Shown piece by piece: positions 42,062 to 50,320 of a stretch of DNA of 64,000 nucleotides (within the stretch, counting starts at the first letter, position 1; each line of letters begins with the position of its first letter). Location of the stretch: contig JAFRLX010000081.1 of assembly GCA_017430965.1 (NCBI GenBank), positions 1-64,000 of the forward strand, read 5' to 3'. A program made the position numbers and the translations under genes. The DNA is from Clostridia bacterium (GTDB taxonomy: Bacteria; Bacillota; Clostridia; Oscillospirales; Acutalibacteraceae). The notes beneath the pieces are model-generated. The model was not told the origin of the DNA. It did no database searches and saw nothing but the letters and a program-made list of their open reading frames with translations.

Positions 42062-42532
42062 TCAGTTTAACTCTTTTGCGCTGATAAAGTAGCCGTCAAT
42101 CTGCTCTTCTGTAACAAGAACAGATTCCTGATGGAAGAAGGCGCACAAATCTTCCGCAATCGCTTCTACAACTTTTTTCTCCGCATTAATCAACACCAAC
42201 ACAAACGAAGTCTCCTCTGTGTATTCGCCGTCATCGTGAAAGTAGCCGCCATCCTCGATATCCACGGAAAAAGCCACATGATAATTGCGGCACACATGCT
42301 TCAACACTTTCATATACTTTTCGGTTGTGTATTTTTGTTCTTTGGTTTGAGAATCATTCAGTCCGATATAGATTTTGGTTTCTGTCATTTGCAGCTTTTT
42401 TTCTTCAGCCGCCATCGGGGTTCTGCCGGAGCGCTTATCCCGAATCGATTGAGAAACGGTATCGGCGAATTGCTTCTGCTGTTCTTCCCATAGCCGGTAC
42501 AAAAGAGCGTCGTGATTCTTCAAGTTGCTCAT
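42062..42532 (-). CDS. small unknown protein
   Basis: 156 residues from the ATG at 42532, chosen because GAGGTTAAGG stands just before it; the longer frame upstream has no such site. Residues 1-60 are helical and polar (LLYRLWEEQQKQFADTV). The second half is an alpha/beta domain: ETKIYIGLNDSQT, YMKVLKHVC, AFSVDIEDGGYFHDDGEYTE, TSFVLVLINA, ending KVVEAIAEDLC and SVLVTEEQIDGYFI. The order recalls DUF3574-like proteins (IY.G......G...E.S.VL), but I am not sure. Cytoplasmic, no partner gene. Confidence 0.65.
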   Translation of the reverse strand: MSNLKNHDALLYRLWEEQQKQFADTVSQSIRDKRSGRTPMAAEEKKLQMTETKIYIGLNDSQTKEQKYTTEKYMKVLKHVCRNYHVAFSVDIEDGGYFHDDGEYTEETSFVLVLINAEKKVVEAIAEDLCAFFHQESVLVTEEQIDGYFISAKELN

Positions 42533-42668
42533 ATCCTTAACCTCACAATCATTTTTATTGGTAGCACTTTTTTCTGTTTTGATTATAGCAAAGCCGGGCT
42601 CTTTTTTCAACAATATCCCCCTTTCGGAATACATTGTAAGCTTTTTAAAGGATGCAGGTTGTTCAACA

Positions 42669-42782
42669 TCAAAAATGAGAGGTTAATCTTGTCGGTCTTT
42701 TGAAGGTTTTTTGTTTTAGCTGATAATAAGCGAATTTGCCGCCGAGTGTCGGATTTCCAATGTATGTAATTAGGTTTTTCAT
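42669..42782 (-). CDS. possible 37-residue protein
   Basis: A short frame beginning MKNLITYIGNPTLGGKFAYY with GGAG 10 bases upstream lies in the 456-base gap before the isomerase. Basic, no membrane helix. Nothing else supports it, so it may be chance; the rest of that gap holds only the promoter at 42911-42939. Confidence 0.25.
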   Translation of the reverse strand: MKNLITYIGNPTLGGKFAYYQLKQKTFKRPTRLTSHF

Positions 42783-42910
42783 AGTGACCATTCTCCAATA
42801 AGTGCGCGGCTTATCACCGCTACGGTTTCGGATTGACCAAACAGTATTTCAGAGCAAGGATGGAATGCCTTGAAACTGTCCAAAAGAGCTCAAAAGATTG
42901 ACAAAGCACA

Positions 42911-42939
42911 TTGAATTACACGAAAGAATATGTTATGAT
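42911..42939 (+). promoter_or_regulatory. sigma-A promoter of the manA-kinase operon
   Basis: TTGAAT (42911-42916), 17 bases, TATGAT (42934-42939), 50 bases before the isomerase ATG. Confidence 0.65.
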
Positions 42940-42988
42940 GAACACAACGATAATCAAACCTATTCGGCTGTAGAAAGGAACGATTGCA

Positions 42989-44062
42989 ATGAATTTGGAA
43001 CAACTCACTTCATCCCCTGTCTTTTTTGAAAAAAACAGGGTTTACAGAGTCTATCTTGGCGGTAAAGGGATTGCAAAGTTTTGCGACTTGCCGGAGGAAG
43101 AGGACGATTTTTTTCCCGAGGAGTGGATTGCAAGCTGTGTCAAAGCCATTAATCCGAAATATTTCGGTGAGAGAGACGGCGTTGCCCGCCCCGAAGGAAC
43201 GGAACTGTTCTTTGATGATTTGTTAAAAGCATATCCCGAGAACCTGTTGGGCGGCAGAAAGTATGATTGCCTGGTCAAATACCTTGACAGTGCCATTCGC
43301 CTGCCCATGCAGGTGCACCCGACAAAAGAATTTGCCAAAAAACACTTCGGCTCGCCCTACGGCAAAACAGAAGCGTGGCTGGTGCTGGCAACCAGACCCG
43401 GTGCCAAGATTTATTTCGGCTTTAATCGGGAGGTCACGAAAGAGGAACTGTCCGCACTTGAGGAGCGCAGCGAAACCGAACGCGATATTATGGGCACGAT
43501 TTTAGCCGGTGTGGATGCAAAAGTCGGCGATGTTTACCTCATTCGCGCAGGGCTCATTCACGCCATCGGCGCAGGCTGCACCATTTTGGAAGTGCAGGAG
43601 CCGACAGACTTCACCATTCAGCCCGAGCGCTGGTGCGGCGACACGCATATCAGTTTTGAAGAAGAATATATCGGCTTGGATAAATCCACCGCCCTTGACT
43701 GTTTTGACTACTCAATGGTGGGCGAAAAAGCGCTCGCAAGCGCAAAAATCGCGCCCAAAACGCTCAAAAACGAAAACGGTGTCATCATCGAGAGCCTTAT
43801 CGGCTATGAAGATACACCGTGCTTTGCAGAAAACCGCATCACCCTGTGCGGCGGCAGCTATACACCTTCTTTCGGTCCTTCGGTCTGGATTGTGTTGGAG
43901 GGCAGCGGAACGCTTGAGGGAGAAAACTATTCCCGCCGCATCAAAAAAGGCGACTATTTCTTCCTTCCGTTTGCCGCTCAAAACAGATTCACACTGCGGG
44001 GAGACGGACTTGTTTTGGCAGAATGCCTGCCAAGCGCGACAGCAGTCGGGCAGAAAGGATAA
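42989..44062 (+). CDS. manA: class I-type mannose-6-phosphate isomerase
   Basis: 357 residues of the short cupin form found in Firmicutes. MQVHPTKEFAKKHFG and GKTEAWLVL supply zinc ligands (His of QVHP, Glu of KTEAW); LIRAGLIHAIGAGCTILEVQ supplies another. It interconverts mannose-6-phosphate and fructose-6-phosphate. AAAGGAACG precedes the ATG. The sugar kinase follows after 3 bases. With the beta-mannosidase locus 6 kb away this would bring mannose into glycolysis, provided the mannose is phosphorylated by the kinase next door or elsewhere. Confidence 0.9.
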   Translation: MNLEQLTSSPVFFEKNRVYRVYLGGKGIAKFCDLPEEEDDFFPEEWIASCVKAINPKYFGERDGVARPEGTELFFDDLLKAYPENLLGGRKYDCLVKYLDSAIRLPMQVHPTKEFAKKHFGSPYGKTEAWLVLATRPGAKIYFGFNREVTKEELSALEERSETERDIMGTILAGVDAKVGDVYLIRAGLIHAIGAGCTILEVQEPTDFTIQPERWCGDTHISFEEEYIGLDKSTALDCFDYSMVGEKALASAKIAPKTLKNENGVIIESLIGYEDTPCFAENRITLCGGSYTPSFGPSVWIVLEGSGTLEGENYSRRIKKGDYFFLPFAAQNRFTLRGDGLVLAECLPSATAVGQKG

Positions 44063-44065
44063 TGT

Positions 44066-44926
44066 ATGATACTGTGTGCAGGAGAAATATTGGTTGACAG
44101 AGTACAGACACCCGAAGGGGAGACCGACCATATCGGCGGCGCTCCTTTCAATGTGGCGGTGTATGCGGCAAGGCAGGGCGCCGATGTGCGCTTTTTCGGC
44201 AATGTTGGCGGCGATAGCGCCGGCGCATTTATTAAAGAACAGGCAAAAAACTTCGGGCCGGATTTGCGCTTAACGGAAACCGCCGATTGCCCGACAACTA
44301 TTGCGCTGGTCACCGTTGACAACACGGGTGAAAGGTTCTTTCGGTTTTTAAGAGACAATGCCGCCGACTATCAGCTGGATGCCGACAAAATCGACTGGAG
44401 CGGTGTAACGACCTTTCATTTCGGAACGCTGATGCTCAACACCGAACAAGGCAGAGCATTTTGCAAGAGCGCCATTAAACAGGCAACGCACAGAAATATC
44501 CGCGTGTCGACCGATGCAAATTTCAGAGACGATTTATTTGCCACGGCAGAGGAACGCGATACCACCATGCTGCCGTTTCTCATGGAAGCCGATGTGCTCA
44601 AACTCAGTATCGAGGAACTGCAGGCATTGGCGGGCGAAAGCGACACCGCTCTCGCCGTTTCCAAATTAGGCTATAAAGGGCTGCTTTTCATCACCAAAGG
44701 TGCACAGGGCAGCGAAGCGTTTCTCGGCGGGAAACGCATGGCGTGTGTGCCCTCAGAACCGGTGGAGAAAATTGTTGACACCACCGGCGCGGGAGATGCT
44801 TTTTTCGGCGCAGCTTTAGCGCTCCTTGACCGCGGCGCTTCTCTCGATGCCGAGAGCTTGGAGCAGGTGCTCACTACCGCCAACCGTTCCGGTGCCGCCG
44901 CCACCCAAACCGAAGGCGCACTGTAA
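44066..44926 (+). CDS. PfkB-family sugar kinase (fructokinase-like)
   Basis: 286 residues. The start CAGEILVDRV, GGAPFNVAVYAARQGADVRF (substrate site), TTIALVTVDNTGERFFRF and the C-terminal DTTGAGDAFFGAALAL with the catalytic Asp mark the PfkB group, and the pattern is that of fructokinase (ScrK). Paired with manA, it probably phosphorylates fructose or mannose to the 6-phosphate; PfkB substrate calls from sequence alone are uncertain. It starts 3 bases after the isomerase stop and is followed by a strong terminator. Confidence 0.85.
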   Translation: MILCAGEILVDRVQTPEGETDHIGGAPFNVAVYAARQGADVRFFGNVGGDSAGAFIKEQAKNFGPDLRLTETADCPTTIALVTVDNTGERFFRFLRDNAADYQLDADKIDWSGVTTFHFGTLMLNTEQGRAFCKSAIKQATHRNIRVSTDANFRDDLFATAEERDTTMLPFLMEADVLKLSIEELQALAGESDTALAVSKLGYKGLLFITKGAQGSEAFLGGKRMACVPSEPVEKIVDTTGAGDAFFGAALALLDRGASLDAESLEQVLTTANRSGAAATQTEGAL

Positions 44927-44977
44927 ATGCCACCACATGCAGTTACTTCATTAATTCCGCAAGGAATAAATCTTATA

Positions 44978-45016
44978 AAAAACACCATTTTTGAAATTAT
45001 CAAAAATGGTGTTTTT
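44978..45016 (+). terminator. terminator of the manA-kinase operon
   Basis: AAAAACACCATTTTTGA (44978-44994) pairs perfectly with 45000-45016, ending in five Ts. Confidence 0.95.
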
Positions 45017-45058
45017 ATCTTTCTATACTTCAGGTGATTCAAAACGAGTCACGGCACA

Positions 45059-45168
45059 AACCGCCGTTGCCTGTGTTAGGAACCGAACACAAGGAACCGT
45101 CCCCTGTGTTATCAACCGCCGTTGCCCGTGTTAGGAACCGAACACAAGGAACCGTCCCTTGTGTTACC
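45059..45168. repeat. two-copy tandem repeat of 55 bases (REP-like)
   Basis: Two near-identical units start at 45059 and 45114, each AACCGCCGTTGCCYGTGTTA, then GGAACCGAACACAAGGAACC, then GTCCCYTGTGTTA. Inside each unit ACACAAGG and CCYTGTGT form an inverted repeat around GAACCGTC, the kind of GGGACGGTTC repeat spread through many Clostridia. Confidence 0.85.
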
Positions 45169-45169
45169 C

Positions 45170-45196
45170 AAAAAAGCGGTCGCTGTGCGACCGCTT
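45170..45196 (-). terminator. terminator of the 1,435-residue LRR gene
   Basis: AAGCGGTCGC (45174-45183) pairs with GCGACCGCTT (45187-45196), with six Ts on the minus strand. Confidence 0.9.
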
Positions 45197-45205
45197 AAAT
45201 ATTTC

Positions 45206-48200
45206 TTATTTTGTTTTTACTTTATATGTCTTACTCCAAGTCGAGAAATAGTACACATTTGAAATGGTTTTATAAGTTCTGATGCGCACATAGTAAACTT
45301 TTTTTACACTTAACTTTTTAACAGTTGCTTTTAGTGTTTTTGCATTCCTAATGGTGACCTTCTTTGCTCCGGCAAAGTTGGACTTTACAGAATACTGCAC
45401 TTGATAGCCGGTGAAGCCTGCTTTCTTCCACTGTGCGGTAATGGCTTTCTTGCCGGCAGTCAATTTGGTAATCGTTGTGCCCGTCGGAAGCGTCGGAGAC
45501 GCTATGGTAGCCGACCAATTCGAATGATACTTTTTGCCATCCCCCGCTTTCAGTGAAAACTTCACTTTGAATTTATAATTGCAGCCGGCGGTCAGTTTTT
45601 TGACTGTGCAAGAATTGCCGGTAACTACCATTTCTCTTTCCCACTTTTTGCCGGTTTTATCCGAGATTTTCACCACATAAGAGCATGCACCCTTAACAGC
45701 TGTCCAAGTCAATGTCTGCTCATTTGCTTTTCTTGTCTTACACTTCAAGCCGCTCACTTTTCCGGTAGGCGCGGTGTATGTATCTTTATAACCGACTCTA
45801 CAGCCTGCACAAGTATGGAGTGTATAACCGAGGGCTCCTGCATTTGGTTTCACAACTTTAGCAGAATAATGATGTCCTGTAGCTGGAACAGACTGTATTT
45901 GCAAATGTGAACCATCTCTTGTGCAAGTTCTGCTTTCGGTACCGGCTTCGGTACAAGTCGGTGCTTTGGTTTGCGTCCACTCACCATAGTTATGCCCGAG
46001 CGCTGCCACCGGTTCGGTGTAGGTATCTCCGCAAGCGCATGTAAATGTTTTTACGCCCGCTTCGGTACAAGTGGGTTGCGTGGTGATGGCAGATGTATAA
46101 TCATGTACATGCGGCGGCACATAATCGGGATTTACCGCACCGCAACCGTTTTGGCAATACGGCTCGCTTGCCGCAAACTTGTGACCCAATGCCGCAAGTG
46201 TTTCATATGTTTTATAACCGCAAACAGAGCAGGTGTAGGTTTTGGTGCCGGTAGTATAGCAATCCGGTGCTTCGGTAACAACGCCTTCACCAAAAATGTG
46301 TTCATGCTCTACATAATTAAAAATGATGTTTGCTTTTTTAAAACTCCAATTACCCTCAGCAATAATCTCTATCACATTCCATTGACTTTCGGTGCCCATA
46401 TAGAATACATCTTTCAAATTATCGCAACTTCCAAATGCATAACTGCGAATGCTTGTGACGGAATTCGGTATGGTAATGCTTGTTAAGCTGCTGCAATAGA
46501 TAAATGCTCGATAGCCAATGCTTGTAACGGAATCCGGTATGGTAATGCTTGTTAAGCTGCTGCAACCGTAAAATGCTTCATAGCCAATGCTTGTAACGGA
46601 ATTACCAATGGTAACGCTTGTTAAGCTTCTGCAACCGTAAAACACACCACTGCCAATGCTTGTAACGGAATTCGGTATCGTAATGCTTGTTAAGCTTTCG
46701 CAATAGACAAATGCAGAACTACCAATGCTTGTGACAGAATTCGGTATCGTAATGCTTGTTAAGTTGCTGCAACCGACAAATGCATAACCGCCAATGCTTG
46801 TAACAGAATCCGGTATCGTAATGCCGGTTAAGCTGCTGCAACCGTAAAATGCCCGATAGCCAATGCTTGTAACGGAATCCGGTATCGTAATGCCGGTTAA
46901 GCTGCTGCAACCGTAAAATGTTTCACCGCCAATGCTTGTAACGGAATTGCCAATGGTAACGCTTGTTAAGCTTCTGCAACCGGAAAATGCATAACTGCCA
47001 ATGCTTGTAACGGAATTGCCAATGGTAACGCTTGTTAAGCTTCTGCAACCGTAAAATGCCGCCTCGCCAATGCTTGTAACGGAATTCGGTATCGTAATGC
47101 CGGTTAAGCTGCTGCAACCGTAAAATGCCCGATAGCCAATGCTTGTAACGGAATCCGGTATCGTAATGCTTGTTAAGCTGCTGCAACCGTAAAATGCTTC
47201 ATAGCCAATGCTTGTAACAGAATTCGGTATTGTAATGCCGGTTAAGCTGCTGCAACCGAAAAATGAATCCCCGCCAATGCTTGTGACGGAATTCGGTATC
47301 GTAATGCTTGTTAACCCGCTGCAACCCTGAAATGCAGAACTGCCAATGCTTGTGACAGAATTCGGTATCGTAATGCTTGTTAAGCCGCTGCAACCGACAA
47401 ATGCAGCCTCGCCAATGCTTGTAACGGATTTCGGTATCGTAATGCTTGTTAAACTGCTGCAACAGGAAAATGCATAACTGCCAATGCTTGTAACGGAATT
47501 CGGTATCGTAATGCTTGTTAAGCTTCTGCAATCTCCAAATGCCCTCTCGCCAATGCTTGTGACAGAATTCGGTATCGTAATGCTTGTTAAGCTTCTGCAA
47601 TAGGTAAATGCCCAAATGCCAATGCTTGTAACGGAATCCGGTATCGTAATGCTTGTTAAACTGCTGCAATTTCTAAATGCATCACGGCCAATGCTTGTAA
47701 CGGGGCACCCTTGAATGGTGCTTGGTATTACCACATTGACCGGTGTGCCGCTATAGCCGGTAATGGTGGCTTTACCGCTGCTCACCGAATACCTTAACTC
47801 GGTATTTGTATCATAAAAAGTGTAGTTACCATCGGTATCGGTATAAATGCCGCCGTATTTGGTGTTTTTTGGTGAAACATACTTTGTTTCATCTGCCGTG
47901 CAATTCTCTACCGATTTGCCGTTTTCAATGTGAAAACAAAGTCTTACCGGGCTATTACTCTCTTTATAAATTTCCCATTCCACCTTGGCTTCAAATTTCC
48001 AAGCCAACACATCGACCTTTAGCTTCACGCCTACATTAAAGTAAAGATAACCGGCAATCGTAATGCAAAACAGGTTATTGTTATTTGCGTCCACCGTTCT
48101 TGTTGCCTGTGCCTTTGCCTGCGTGCCAACTTCGGCATAAATTTCCACTTTTACCGCCGCAATGTTGACACCTACTGCTATTTTGATGCCAATTTTTCCA

Positions 48201-49513
48201 GACGCTTCCAACACATAGGTAAACTTTCCTTTTTGGAAAGAATGGGGGTTGTGTATTCCGCTACTGTCTTTTGAAAACCCAAACTCAACATTGTAGTTCT
48301 GTTCCACACTGCTTTTACCGGTCAAATTCAGTTCTGGTTTAAACTGCACAAAACCAATACCGGCGATTGGTATTTTACCAATCATATCAAGGTCATCTGT
48401 GTCAATATCGCCAATTTCTTCGGAATTGAATTCCGAACCGATTTTAATAAATACATCACAAGAAATCTTGGCATAAGCTGTTTGCTTTGCCGTATTTTGC
48501 TTTGCAGAGAATTTAATATTTTTTATCCCGATATCGATTATGATTTTGTTACCACCCGGCAATGAAATATCTTTTTTTAATTTAACACTATCCTTGGGTG
48601 TCACCTTTTTTGCGGAAGAAACAGAAGAAATTGAAGCAGAGGGTGTTTCCTCTACTATTTCAAAACCGTTTGCCGGAATAAATGTTGACGCATCCACATC
48701 AAATTCCGTTTCCATATCCACATTTTCAACAGCATCCTCATTAGTTTCATCAGATGTCTGAACGGTGATACTATCGGCTGTTTTGGTCACCTTTTTTGCC
48801 GTGTAAACCACCGGAATCCCGTTAGAGTACACAACAAACGTATCATTTTCACGAATGGTGTAAGCGGTATTAAAAATCTCAACACTGTTTTCGTGAAACT
48901 CCACAATTGTTTCTTCCGGAATTTCTATAACACCTTCACCATATTCATAGGTATTTTCATGGTTTTCATCAATCTCATCGTTCAACAGGGTTTGTGCGGC
49001 GTCGTTAAGCATGGTATCTACTTCTGCCGCCGTCACTTCTTGTGCCGGGAGGAAGTTCCCCTCTTCACTCAACGCCAGCCAACCATGGTTCACGGCAACC
49101 TGGTCATCGACCGGGTACAAGCAATCTGCTGCATCGGCAAAAGTGTATGTGCCGTCCTCCCCTGCTTGCCCTTCCAGCGTCCACCCCAGGCAAAAATTGA
49201 GGGTCTGCGCCGCAAACTCTCTGGTGATTTTGCCCTCCGGGTCTACCGGGTCGCCCGCTTCCACATCAATCAAACCAAACTCGGTTGCCACCATAATGTC
49301 ACGGTAATACGCGGAATCGGAAGATAAGTCTGAAAAATAATTATCGGGATAATTATCTTCCTCCACTGTCATATCAAAGGTTTTGGTTAGTTTTGAAAGC
49401 CACTGTGCGCGGTTGTTTACACTCACATCTGCCGCAAAAACACTCAAGTTCATGCCGGCAAAGGTGCTGCCAATCATCAAAACCGCCAACACAATACTGA
49501 TTACTTTTTTCAT
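45206..49513 (-). CDS. giant secreted LRR protein with SLH-like start and double Fn3 tail
   Basis: 1,435 residues. Signal peptide MKKVISIVLAVLMIGSTFAG is followed by one or two degenerate SLH-like segments (YFSDLSSDSAYYRDIMVA, EFGLIDVEAG...ITREFAAQTLN), which in other proteins bind cell-wall polymers. A large beta-rich region (about 200-600) comes next, then 18 nearly identical 23-residue LRR_5 repeats (LTSITIPNSVTSIGxxAFxGCSS) plus a diverged first one (about 615-1035), then zinc-ribbon-like pieces (CTEAGVKTFTCACGDTY), and the two Fn3-like domains (APTGKVSGLKCKTR to KVKTK). The tail is shared with the proteins at 10762-12876 and 12957-18080. AAAGGATAG stands before the ATG. Confidence 0.9.
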   Translation of the reverse strand: MKKVISIVLAVLMIGSTFAGMNLSVFAADVSVNNRAQWLSKLTKTFDMTVEEDNYPDNYFSDLSSDSAYYRDIMVATEFGLIDVEAGDPVDPEGKITREFAAQTLNFCLGWTLEGQAGEDGTYTFADAADCLYPVDDQVAVNHGWLALSEEGNFLPAQEVTAAEVDTMLNDAAQTLLNDEIDENHENTYEYGEGVIEIPEETIVEFHENSVEIFNTAYTIRENDTFVVYSNGIPVVYTAKKVTKTADSITVQTSDETNEDAVENVDMETEFDVDASTFIPANGFEIVEETPSASISSVSSAKKVTPKDSVKLKKDISLPGGNKIIIDIGIKNIKFSAKQNTAKQTAYAKISCDVFIKIGSEFNSEEIGDIDTDDLDMIGKIPIAGIGFVQFKPELNLTGKSSVEQNYNVEFGFSKDSSGIHNPHSFQKGKFTYVLEASGKIGIKIAVGVNIAAVKVEIYAEVGTQAKAQATRTVDANNNNLFCITIAGYLYFNVGVKLKVDVLAWKFEAKVEWEIYKESNSPVRLCFHIENGKSVENCTADETKYVSPKNTKYGGIYTDTDGNYTFYDTNTELRYSVSSGKATITGYSGTPVNVVIPSTIQGCPVTSIGRDAFRNCSSLTSITIPDSVTSIGIWAFTYCRSLTSITIPNSVTSIGERAFGDCRSLTSITIPNSVTSIGSYAFSCCSSLTSITIPKSVTSIGEAAFVGCSGLTSITIPNSVTSIGSSAFQGCSGLTSITIPNSVTSIGGDSFFGCSSLTGITIPNSVTSIGYEAFYGCSSLTSITIPDSVTSIGYRAFYGCSSLTGITIPNSVTSIGEAAFYGCRSLTSVTIGNSVTSIGSYAFSGCRSLTSVTIGNSVTSIGGETFYGCSSLTGITIPDSVTSIGYRAFYGCSSLTGITIPDSVTSIGGYAFVGCSNLTSITIPNSVTSIGSSAFVYCESLTSITIPNSVTSIGSGVFYGCRSLTSVTIGNSVTSIGYEAFYGCSSLTSITIPDSVTSIGYRAFIYCSSLTSITIPNSVTSIRSYAFGSCDNLKDVFYMGTESQWNVIEIIAEGNWSFKKANIIFNYVEHEHIFGEGVVTEAPDCYTTGTKTYTCSVCGYKTYETLAALGHKFAASEPYCQNGCGAVNPDYVPPHVHDYTSAITTQPTCTEAGVKTFTCACGDTYTEPVAALGHNYGEWTQTKAPTCTEAGTESRTCTRDGSHLQIQSVPATGHHYSAKVVKPNAGALGYTLHTCAGCRVGYKDTYTAPTGKVSGLKCKTRKANEQTLTWTAVKGACSYVVKISDKTGKKWEREMVVTGNSCTVKKLTAGCNYKFKVKFSLKAGDGKKYHSNWSATIASPTLPTGTTITKLTAGKKAITAQWKKAGFTGYQVQYSVKSNFAGAKKVTIRNAKTLKATVKKLSVKKVYYVRIRTYKTISNVYYFSTWSKTYKVKTK
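46419..47660 (-). repeat. 69-base tandem array, 18 units, inside the LRR gene
   Basis: Eighteen units of 69 bases (1,242 in all) coding for 23-residue LRRs. Many neighbouring units differ at only a few positions, mostly in the xxAFxGC codons. Reading frame is kept in every unit. Confidence 0.9.
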
Positions 49514-49679
49514 TTATCTATCCTTTCAAAAAAAGCGTAGCCGAAGCTACGCCAAAAAATACATAGCTCACTGTCGCTAAACAAATTTACACATTATCAA
49601 CACATAAATGGGTAAAGAGCCAGTATTTTTTACAAAATAAAAGCTCCATTTATGTATTTAATAATTCATTTGAAATTTG

Positions 49680-49728
49680 TTTAGCATTTTTATCATACCA
49701 TAATTATGTAATTAATATCAATGCTAAA
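49680..49728 (-). promoter_or_regulatory. promoter of the LRR gene flanked by a 9-base inverted repeat
   Basis: On the minus strand TTGATA (49721-49716), 18 bases, TATGAT (49697-49692). TTTAGCATT (49680-49688) and AATGCTAAA (49720-49728) are exact inverted copies, one just past the -10, one over the -35. The arrangement suits a dimeric repressor, whose identity is unknown. Confidence 0.5.
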
Positions 49729-49763
49729 GTTATATGTAAATATTGTGCACAGGGGACTGTTAG

Positions 49764-49834
49764 CGTGAAAGTTTCTTTCGCGCAATGAAATATTGCCTGT
49801 GGCAATATGAAATATTTGCTACGCAAATATGAAT
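49764..49834. repeat. row of three small hairpins separated by ATGAA(AT)
   Basis: In the 800-base gene-free stretch 49514-50320. AAAGTTTCTTTCGCGC, ATATTGCCTGTGGCAATAT and ATATTTGCTACGCAAATAT each fold on themselves and each is followed by ATGAA. Similar chains are common between genes in gut Clostridia. Confidence 0.7.
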
Positions 49835-49905
49835 GGCGGGGACACCCGCACCCCTCGTCCAAACAAATTTCGCAAGAGAAAAAGGTTTGCGAGCAAACCT
49901 TTTAT

Positions 49906-50176
49906 GGGATTAAAAATTAATAGATTATTGTCTCTCGCATATTTTTTCGGCTACTTTATCCGGTTTTTCTTTGCTTGGCGTCAGCCAAGCGGCATCAAAA
50001 CCAAATAAATTACCGCGAAACCAATAAGCGAGAGATGCTTTGCAGTTTGTATCTGCCTATTTTTCGCAAAGGCAAGGCAAAAAGACGAAGAAATGCTTTC
50101 GCATTGCGAGTTTTTTTAACGAAGAATTTGCAAAAAAGAGGCGATGCAAACCAACAATCTATTAATATTTAATCCC
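49906..50176. repeat. 271-base structured element with 22-base terminal inverted repeats
   Basis: Left end GGGATTAAAAATTAATAGATTA (49906-49927) and right end (50155-50176) match in 20 of 22 bases when inverted. Inside, nested pairs line up: TCTCTCGC 49931-49938 with 50028-50035, GGTTTT 49962-49967 with AAAACC 49997-50002, GCTTGGC 49973-49979 with 49984-49990, and AATGC/GCATT near 50089-50100. It contains no gene. Outside it, CCCAAAAAGT/ACTTTTCGGG (about 50202-50233) forms another hairpin. It could be a miniature mobile element or a structured RNA. Confidence 0.6.
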
Positions 50177-50320
50177 AATGCTTCGTTTGCTTGTCCTCTT
50201 CCCAAAAAGTTTGCTACGCAATACTTTTCGGGAGCCCTATTTGTCGTTCGCTCTATTTTAACTTTCATTCATTGTGTGTGATTAAAATAGAATCATGCGT
50301 TGTTCCTTGTGTTAAGTTTC

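Noticed and set aside
46419..47660. Regular repeats that could look like a CRISPR array
   Set aside because: The unit is 69 bases with no distinct spacers and every unit keeps an LRR reading frame.
46719..47669. Minus-strand frames rich in KHW and RLQQLN repeats
   Set aside because: They are other-frame readings of the LRR array, with no start signals.
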